Assembly (NCBI GenBank): GCA_000310025.1 | Contig: FN649756.1 | Coordinates: forward strand, 551,940-576,333 | From: Ectocarpus siliculosus | Taxonomy: Eukaryota > Sar > Phaeophyceae > Ectocarpales > Ectocarpaceae | Direction of reading: 5' to 3' | Length of the DNA stretch: 24,394 nucleotides | In this document: positions 18,349 to 24,394 of the stretch, in pieces | Numbering within the stretch: position 1 is the stretch's first letter | Layout of the letters: the number at the start of each line of letters is the position of its first letter | Notes under the pieces: model-generated | Told to the model about the DNA's origin: nothing | What the model saw: only the letters and a program-made list of their open reading frames with translations | Databases searched by the model: none | Translations under genes and position numbers: made by a program

Positions 18349-18750
18349 TCAAGGAAGAAGCTGCAACAACAGAGTATCCGCTCGTAGGGCCCGGGAGGGG
18401 GAGAGGAGTCCTCTCCGCACTCACATTACGCTCAAAACACGCACTTTGGTGTAGCTGCCGTCTTGTAGCAACAACAACAGTCATCTTGTGCCCACAACGG
18501 CGTTGTTCGATAGGAGCTTTCGCCTGACATTGATGCGCGCGCCACGGTTAAGCTATTCCCCCCGTGGGTGGCCTGCATGTATGTGCACGGAGTGTATCTT
18601 CTTGTAAACAGCGATACGTACATATTAATCCATCGATGCCGCGACGCCAGTTAGTGGTAGAAGAGCCAAAACTCAGCTGCTCCTGCTGCTCCTAAATAAA
18701 GCACAGGATCCATGAGACGTATCTGGAGGTTCTTTTTCATCGCATCGAAC

Positions 18751-18812
18751 TGTGGAGACCACCTTCATAAAGGTAGAAACTCCCCAACGTCTGTCGAGGA
18801 CGATTCCCTTTT
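18751..18812 (+). repeat. Direct repeat, copy 1
   Basis: TGTGGAGACCACCTTCATAA ... CCCAACGTCTGTCGAGGACG ATTCCCT. It pairs with 19100-19163, 349 bp downstream, differing by one substitution and a 3-bp insertion. Confidence 0.9.
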
Positions 18813-19099
18813 TTCACAATGGCGTCGACGTGAGATGTCAGGGTGTCTGCTTTTGGTTGCAAATTTTCTTCCAGACAACGGAAAAAGAAAAACGATGGGT
18901 GGGCCAAGGGAGGACGCACTGGCTATAGAACTCGGAACTTCTGATATCGTGGCGGACGTAGCGAATCCGAAAAACCTACAGAGGATTGTGAAGAATGTGA
19001 ATCGCCCCGCCGCCAGCCGATCGGGTTCCGGTTACCCCAAGAAGACTTCTTCTCTTGCTTGGGAAACAAGAAAAAGTCTCGAAAAAAAGGGGGGGGTAA

Positions 19100-19163
19100 T
19101 GTGGAGACCACCTTTATAAAGAAGGTAGAAACTCCCCAACGTCTGTCGAGGACGATTCCCTCT
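19100..19163 (+). repeat. Direct repeat, copy 2
   Basis: Same unit as 18751-18812 with T for C (CCTTTATAA) and an extra GAA. The two copies flank a 287-bp segment and could be short terminal repeats of a small non-autonomous element, or a segmental duplication. Confidence 0.9.
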
Positions 19164-19842
19164 TTGCACAGAACCACTGTTTTTCTGTGTATCATTATCA
19201 GGGTGGAAGCACCTGACGAGCTGTCTGTATGCAATAATAATACCGGCCACCACATGAGAACATGTCCTATTTCGCGCAGCGGGTGTTTCAGGGACAACCT
19301 TGGTGGAGTTGGAAAGAAGGGATAGAAAAACTGTGCATACTTGTACACGTACATGGAACTTCGCGAATCAGAGGAGTGAGTGGTGGAAAAGCTGAGTATA
19401 TCCAAACGAATCCCATGTGTAGCGTGAGTTATAACTGGGCTGGTTTGTCGGCCCAAAACAAGGGCCACGAACTGTTTTTGATATGTTTCTTTTCTCTAGA
19501 CCGCAACCGGAAATATATATGGACTTAAACTGCAACGAGGTCCCACCTACCTCATCATCTATCTGCCGTATGCATAATAAGTAAGTGTAGCAACACCACA
19601 TGTTCTCCGTCATCGTCAATATTCCGCGCGTGTCCCGCGGCATCTCAGTACTACTACATACATACAAACATACACCCTTTTGTCTTCTCACGATCGATGA
19701 ACGCTAACCTCTACTTCTTCTTCGGTACAGACACTCATCGTGAGCGGCGAACGTGTGACACGATGTACAGGCTGTGAACAGCCTCTCTGTCTGTCTGCTG
19801 AAACACTCCGGTGCCCAGTGTACGCATTGAACACAACTTTTC

Positions 19843-19920
19843 TAACGGGGAAAACCAAATAGGACAACCGACAACGTTAGTTTGTAGCGGGGAAACCAAA
19901 AAGGAACAACCGACAACCGG
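19843..19920. repeat. Imperfect tandem repeat, two copies of about 35 bp
   Basis: TAACGGGGAAAACCAAATAG and GACAACCGACAACG (19843-19876) are repeated as TAGCGGGGAAACCAAAAAGG and AACAACCGACAACCGG (19885-19920). Confidence 0.85.
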
Positions 19921-19994
19921 CGTCATGAAGAAATGTGTCTGTTGAGTCTTTCTTCTCGGAACTTGGCGGTGCAAGATGGAACAGGAACGAATGA

Positions 19995-21238
19995 ATGGCG
20001 GATATCACCAAGCCGCCGGAGCGTCCTCACTTACACCTACCTGGAGGTCGAATGACTGCTGTGTTTGCGGATGCACCCGGTAGGATGCTTCAATTTGGAG
20101 GCAACAACCACAGCAACAGCAACAGCAACAGCAACAACACCGACAGCACTGCTGCTACGGTGTCGATCGTGTTTGTCCGTGTGAGTCCTTTGTGACCACA
20201 CACGTGAGCAGAGATCGGAACCGTTATTTACTTTGTGAAGACCGGCAGTCATCTTGATGTGCGTACTTTGTAGGATACTTTCGAAGTACAAACATGTGTA
20301 CTCGACGTACTTTGCGCGTGCCGTTGAGCAGGATCATCCGCGTTGTAGGCTCTCTCTCTCCCGCCTTCTCTCTCTCCCATCTTCTCTGCACGGAGGCAAC
20401 CCCCCGACATACAACCTACCGGCGCGCCTAGTCGCACGAGGCGAGACAGAATCGGACTTACCATGAGCCCCATACTAAAACCATGAGCAAATTTCCCAGA
20501 ATTTTCCACACGTAGAATATACCGTGGCCCCGCCTACCCCTTCTCCACGATCTCCCGGCGCCCCCACCCCCGTCGGTAGCCGGCGGCACACCCGACTCTC
20601 TCGCTTGGTGTGTGTGGGCATTGCTTCGAGGACCAAAAGTAGGACACACACACAATAGAGGCCCACGACCAACACAGCCAAGGCACCCGGAGAGATCAGC
20701 AGTGGCAAGAAGAACAACTGACTGCTGTGTACTAGATTCAAATGGTGCTCGGGCATGGCGTCCAGGCTGCAACTACGGCCAGCAGGGGTGAATCAGCTGG
20801 AGTGAAGCGCACTGCGGTAGAGGATGTCCTGGCAGCTTTGAGCATGGAGACGTCTGAGGGAAGTATACCCGACCCATCCAAGCATTTGAGACAGGTGAGT
20901 GCGGATCCTCGTGTGACATGTCTGGGGTTGTGGCCTTGGTGTACGTAGAAGCAGCGCGCTCTTTAGTTAAAAAATTCGTAGGTGTGCCGCCGCTGGTGCT
21001 GCTTGCTGCTGCTTGGTGCTGTTGCATGCGTTTTCTTTCGCATCACACATCAACCCGCCGGAAACATGAAGCGACGGGCAGCGCGTGCTTTCAGGGCTCC
21101 TTGATTTGTGCCAGGAAAATTGAGGTACGGAGCTTGTTGATCTCGACTGGTACGCGCACAGCCGCCGGTCCAATACAGGAGACCAAAGCGCACGAACAAC
21201 TGCGGCCGGTAGCTATAATAGCATCGTCGTATTGCTGA
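19995..21238 (+). CDS. Candidate three-exon gene of unknown function
   Basis: Model: exon 1 19995-20180 (62 codons, ATG GCG GAT ATC, donor CGT/GTGAGT), exon 2 20736-20894 (53 codons, acceptor TGTGTACTAG, donor CAG/GTGAGT), exon 3 21095-21238 (47 codons plus TGA, acceptor TGCTTTCAG). All junctions are phase 0 and the frame stays open, giving 162 aa. Exon 1 has MADITKPPERPHLHLPGGRM and an Asn/Ser run encoded by an AGCAAC repeat. Exon 2 has a helical-looking stretch, GVKRTAVEDVLAALSMETSE. Exon 3 contains a possible 54-nt in-frame intron (21125-21178, GTACGG..ATACAG) whose removal would give 144 aa. No signal peptide, membrane segment or known domain is seen. The splice sites support it, not homology; extra exons could be missing. 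Confidence 0.4.
20111..20138. repeat. (CAGCAA)n microsatellite
   Basis: Imperfect CAG/CAA units, read as Asn-Ser repeats in exon 1 of the candidate gene 19995-21238. Confidence 0.9.
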
Positions 21239-21817
21239 ATGATACCGCACACCGAAGGTTATTTTGGTTCTTCCACGCTTGGTTCTTCATACCTACGGTA
21301 AAAGGAGCGACCTCACCCCCTTCCTGGTTTACCCCTCATGCCCAACCATACACCCACTAGATTGGCTCCTTTGCGGAATGGTTGGGTAATTGTTTGAAAC
21401 ACAGGGTGCTTGAGCAATACAAGTGGTTCACGTATTTGCCCGAAGATGTGGAACGACATATTTTAGCCGCCAGTGTCGTCGGTGTTTCTCACGTCTACTT
21501 TATTTTTTTTGCTGCCTCTCCCTTTCCGACAAAAAATACTCTTTTCTTTTCGATAGAGATGGATTGGTTGAATCATACCACTTCTTACTTCGTACTGCTG
21601 TGGTGAGAAGAAAAAAAAAAACTGATGTAATTTTTGCGTGGTAGTGCTGTAAGAGTTGTGCAACGGGCGTATGATGGATGAACCCACAGACCGCCTACAC
21701 CTACAAGCGGGGGGAGCTTTTTCTCTTGCTCTTTTTTTTATATACGCGCTGGGACGAGGACGGACGTGTTCGCGGAGAGTACGTAGTACCCTATGCATAC
21801 ATATATTATGCATCACG

Positions 21818-22060
21818 TCAACCAACGACTCTGGCTTGCTCTCCTGGACTAATGCCCCGCCGCCGCCGCGGTGGAGTAGTTTTGCACGTTGTTGGACCCT
21901 CTGGTAGAGGTGGCGTGACCACTCTTGATGGCGTCACCAGTTGCTGCTGCTGCTGCTGCTGCTGTATCCATGTTGATTCGCCCTGTACGCCAACAGCCCG
22001 ATGTTTTGGACTCGACTCGGATGGTTGAAAAATGAAACCGAAGCTGCTGTTTGGCGACAT
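21818..22060 (-). CDS. Doubtful 80-aa polyglutamine ORF
   Basis: ATG at 22060 follows an acceptor-like TTTTTGTCAG. The frame encodes MSPNSSFGFIFQPSESSPKH, then a run of eight Gln from a CAG microsatellite, then a Pro/Thr/Arg-rich tail, and ends in TGA. Composition could suit a disordered protein, but nothing else supports it, and the CAG repeat alone keeps several frames open. Confidence 0.18.
   Translation of the reverse strand: MSPNSSFGFIFQPSESSPKHRAVGVQGESTWIQQQQQQQQLVTPSRVVTPPLPEGPTTCKTTPPRRRRGISPGEQARVVG
21942..21964. repeat. (TGC)n microsatellite
   Basis: Seven to eight TGC units on plus (GCA/CAG on minus). Confidence 0.9.
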
Positions 22061-22563
22061 TTTCTGACAAAAATCGGCCTCGTTTTGACAAGCAGTATTA
22101 TTGCAGCTGTCAGGTTCTCGCCCGGCCTCCTCCGGGAAATCGATTGATGGATAGATGATGAGGAGAGTGAGCGAGAGAGGGAAGAGGTGCTCTTCGCCTG
22201 GCGAAAGAATCGACAGCATACGAACAAAGAATAGAGAGAGAAGAGGAAGAAACTACAACGGTATTCACCCCATCCTATCTTGGTTCGAACGCCAACAGCC
22301 CATCAGGTTCGGCCGAAATTTCCTTTGGAACCGCTGTGTGTTCATCACTGCACTCCCTCCCGTGCTATCTACCATCTGCGGCAAAACCATCACCGGACCA
22401 CCTGGCGAACGGTTTTCTTACCGCTGATTCAACCCCGTGTTTCTTCGGTCCCTGTCCATTCATAGCTCTCTTGTGCAGCCCTCGATCTATCTAACCCTTT
22501 CCTCGCCCGCGATGTGCCGTGTTGAACGAAAAATGGCGACGACGCCGAACGCAGAGGAGCAAG

Positions 22564-23328
22564 ATGCACGAGGTGGAGATGGACGAGAACAAGGTGGTGA
22601 TGCACACACGGCGGGGCAGCACGGCAGTCGGCGTGACCCCCAGCGACCCCTCCGCCATCGTAGACCTGTTTCAAGAGGTGGAGTCTATCGGTGAGTGGCG
22701 TGTGGTACAAGGCCAAGGCGGACAGAGACCGCGCCGTAGATACACCACATGGCAGGACTGAGGCCACAAGAAGGGCGCCCTGGTAAAGGTAGCGCGCCTG
22801 GGTGTGGCGGGAGAAAAGATCCTCAGAGCGCCGCGCTATCACGATGGTTGGACGTGAACAGGGCATGGGAATTTCACGAGTACATACGCCCCCCGAACTC
22901 TGCACAGCAGCACCCCGCCATTGAGAAACCTCAACTCCAACTCGTCGAGACACCTTTTCCCAAGAGATCAATTTTTTTTCGCTTTCCTTCCTCTCTCGGC
23001 TACATGTGCCGCCGTCCTCGGTCCGAAAGCGTGCACGAGAAACATGGCAACCAACCCCTCCGTCCCGTCCCCCCCCCCCGGCCTCAGGGAGCACCTACTT
23101 GCCGCCAGACGAGACCGACTCCGAGGACGAAGATAGCAGCCACCACAAGGCCGCCGACGCTGCCGCCGCCACCGCCGCCGACGCCGCCTCGGGAGGTTCC
23201 GCCGCCGCCTCGAGCGACCCGCCGGGGCAACAGCAGCAGTCGAACGCCGACTCGGCGTCCTCGGTGGGCTCCACCACTAACGAACAGCAGCACCACGCCT
23301 CCTCCGACGAGAACAACGTCTCCGCATC

Positions 23329-23368
<40 letters not shown>

Positions 23369-23606
23369 GGAGATTCGCAGAAGCACAGGGTGGGCGCCGC
23401 GGGAAAGCTCTGGGCGCAGCAGGAGCAGGAGCCCGAGTCGTCCACGTCGTTGCCGCCTCCGCCGCTGCCGTCCGACACCCCCGTCCAGATGGTAGAGCCG
23501 GCCTGGGGATCGGGCGGGGATCCGCAGGCCCCGAGACCGTATTGGCCCACTGACGAGGAGGCGGCGGGGGTGGCTTCGGGCGAGGGGGGCGCCGTGGTTA
23601 TGCTCG
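22564..23606 (+). CDS. First exons of a low-complexity, probably disordered protein (partial gene)
   Basis: Exon 1 is 22564-22690: 42 codons from ATG with very high third-position GC (MHEVEMDENKVVMHTRRGST, then VGVTPSDPSAIVDLFQEVES), ending in phase 1 at a GTGAGT donor. A 397-nt intron ends in a long C-rich tract and CCTCAG at 23087. Exon 2 from 23088 completes the codon and stays open: STYLPPDETDSEDED, Ala/Ser/Gln-rich stretches, a run of Ala encoded by CAG/GCA repeats, then PPPPLPSDTPVQMVEPAWG and PRPYWPTDEEA. The end at 23606 (TCG/GTGGGA) is a guess within a duplicated G-rich segment; the frame stays open to 23843. Later exons must lie beyond the window. No domain is recognised. An upstream ATG at 22533 starts another frame (MATTPNAEEQ) that stops exactly at the exon 1 donor, so 22564 is preferred. 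Confidence 0.55.
23334..23366. repeat. (CAG)11 microsatellite within coding exon
   Basis: Eleven perfect units, read as polyalanine (GCA) in the frame of the right-end gene and as Gln or Ser in the other frames. Confidence 0.95.
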
Positions 23607-23764
23607 GTGGGAAGGAGGGGGGAGTCGAGGCAAACGGGAAGGTGTGCCAGACAGATGTGTTTTTTTATTTTTCGGGCGAAGGGGGGCGCCATGGGAGAGG
23701 GGGGTCGGGCACGGGGCGGGGGGGGGGGGGGTTGAGGCAAATGGAAAGGTGTGACGGACAGATA
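23578..23764. repeat. Imperfect tandem duplication of a G-rich segment, about 96-bp period
   Basis: GGGCGAGGGGGGCGCCGTGG ... GAGGCAAACGGGAAGGTGTG (23578-23657) is repeated as GGGCGAAGGGGGGCGCCATG ... GAGGCAAATGGAAAGGTGTG (23674-23764), with a G run (23718-23731) in the second copy. It overlaps the uncertain end of exon 2 of the right-end gene. Confidence 0.8.
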
Positions 23765-24057
23765 ACGAAAAAAAACGATTGCCGTATCTTAGTAGCCAGC
23801 GTTCCCTATTGTGTCGAAAGCGGTGCATGGGGTGAACGGTTTTGAGGAACCAAGGAACCGAACGGGGGCGCGAAATTTCAGCACACACTCCAACGCCGTA
23901 TTCCCATTCGTGTGTGCCCTTGTCGGTCTGCACCTTGCACCTCTGAATAGAGCGGAGAACCCCGCTGGAGCAGAAGGTCGATTAAAATTGGGTCCTCGGT
24001 GGGATGCGGCGAGCAGAGGCTGCATGGAAACTCACATCGTCAGAAGGTGTGTGCCTT

Positions 24058-24066
24058 TCCTCTCTT

Positions 24067-24098
<32 letters not shown>

Positions 24099-24107
24099 TC
24101 TCTCTCT
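24058..24107. repeat. (TC)n microsatellite
   Basis: About 50 bp of CT dinucleotides with a few interruptions. Confidence 0.95.
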
Positions 24108-24178
24108 GCGTGTTTGTCTGTTAGCATCGACCGCGCAAACCGGTTGGTCTCAAAGACGTTCGCGGTAATACCCGCGAC

Positions 24179-24198
24179 GGGGGGGGCGGGGGGGGGGG
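24179..24198. repeat. G-rich homopolymer tract
   Basis: Two runs of G (8 and 12) separated by one C. Confidence 0.85.
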
Positions 24199-24369
24199 TC
24201 ATGGGTCATGGGGTAAATGAAAAAAAATGCACTTGTTTTACGGGGGCTTGTACTTTCTACGCGGTTCTTTATTCTTGCATCGGCCACGATACGATACCGG
24301 ACTGATCATTTTATGGACTCCTCAATCTCGACGGGTTGGAAGCCGGAAAAGCGTTGTAATCCAGTCCAA

Positions 24370-24394
24370 GGGGGGGGGGGGGGGGGGGGGCCCC
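24370..24394. repeat. Poly-G run ending the window, then CCCC
   Basis: Twenty-one G followed by four C at the last base. The run may continue past the edge; its length is likely uncertain in sequencing. Confidence 0.85.

Larger units (their letters stand above)
18195..19842. other. Intergenic stretch with short repeats, no assured gene
   Basis: A plus-strand open frame at 18712-19119 (135 codons) has a charged middle (GTSDIVADVANPKNLQRIVK) that looks more coding-like than its surroundings, but it overlaps a direct-repeat pair and has no family match. A minus-strand frame at 18923-19468 (181 codons) looks like its shadow. A short palindrome, GGAGAGGAGTCCTCTCC, lies at about 18399-18415. Confidence 0.35.
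21239..22563. other. Intergenic stretch with one doubtful ORF
   Basis: No recognised gene. The region just before 22564 should hold the promoter and 5' UTR of the right-end gene. A plus-strand open frame at 21382-21606 (74 codons) has EQYKWFTYLPEDVERHIL, faintly like an F-box start, but it is too short and unsupported to call. Confidence 0.45.
23765..24369. other. Presumed intron or flanking sequence with simple repeats
   Basis: Downstream of the right-end gene's exon 2. No clear exon is seen. An open plus-strand frame at 23811-24305 passes through the TC microsatellite and has no motif. Confidence 0.4.

Noticed and set aside
22429-23094. 221-codon minus-strand open frame
   Set aside because: It is antisense to the high-GC3 coding exon 22564-22690 and a C-rich intron; its openness follows from base composition.
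23084-23740. 218-codon minus-strand frame rich in Arg, Gly and Cys
   Set aside because: It is the shadow of exon 2 of the plus-strand gene; the Cys and Gly runs come from the CAG and G repeats.
24370-24394. Telomere or chromosome end at the right edge
   Set aside because: The run is homopolymeric G followed by CCCC, not a telomere repeat; more likely a simple homopolymer or an assembly edge effect.

Overview
This looks like nuclear DNA of a brown alga or a close stramenopile relative. The genes have many exons with long GT..AG introns and high third-position GC. One partial gene starts with a heterokont-type plastid presequence (signal peptide, then Phe at the cleavage point). The intergenic DNA is full of microsatellites, homopolymer G runs and decayed LINE and Copia-like elements. 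No species call is possible from the window alone.

Layout. 1-522: first exon of a minus-strand gene for a probable plastid-targeted protein, running off the left edge. 523-2260: gene-free, with two tandem repeats. 2260-3401: minus-strand 3' remnant of a LINE-type reverse transcriptase. 3402-5200: no clear gene. 5221-5459: a possible small minus-strand membrane-protein gene, not resolved to a clean model. 5902-13223: the main feature, a complete ten-exon minus-strand gene for a classical ER protein disulfide isomerase (494 aa, a-b-b'-a' with two CGHC sites and C-terminal KDEL). Its upstream region has a perfect match to the ER-stress element ERSE-II. 14169-14924: two nearly identical 123-bp inverted arms around a 510-bp centre. 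15088-16640: a decayed Copia-type gag and a possible LTR. 16640-19990: no convincing gene, several short repeats. 19995-21238: a candidate three-exon plus-strand gene of unknown function, all junctions in phase 0. 22564 to the right edge: first exons of a plus-strand gene for a low-complexity, probably disordered protein, followed by G-rich sequence.

Most notable: the PDI gene combines an ERSE-II motif with two introns that carry decayed tandem copies of the following exon's 3' splice site and first codons. Every decoy site, if used in frame, reaches a stop codon within 12 to 25 codons. No bacterial-type operon, CRISPR array or recognisable defence system is present.
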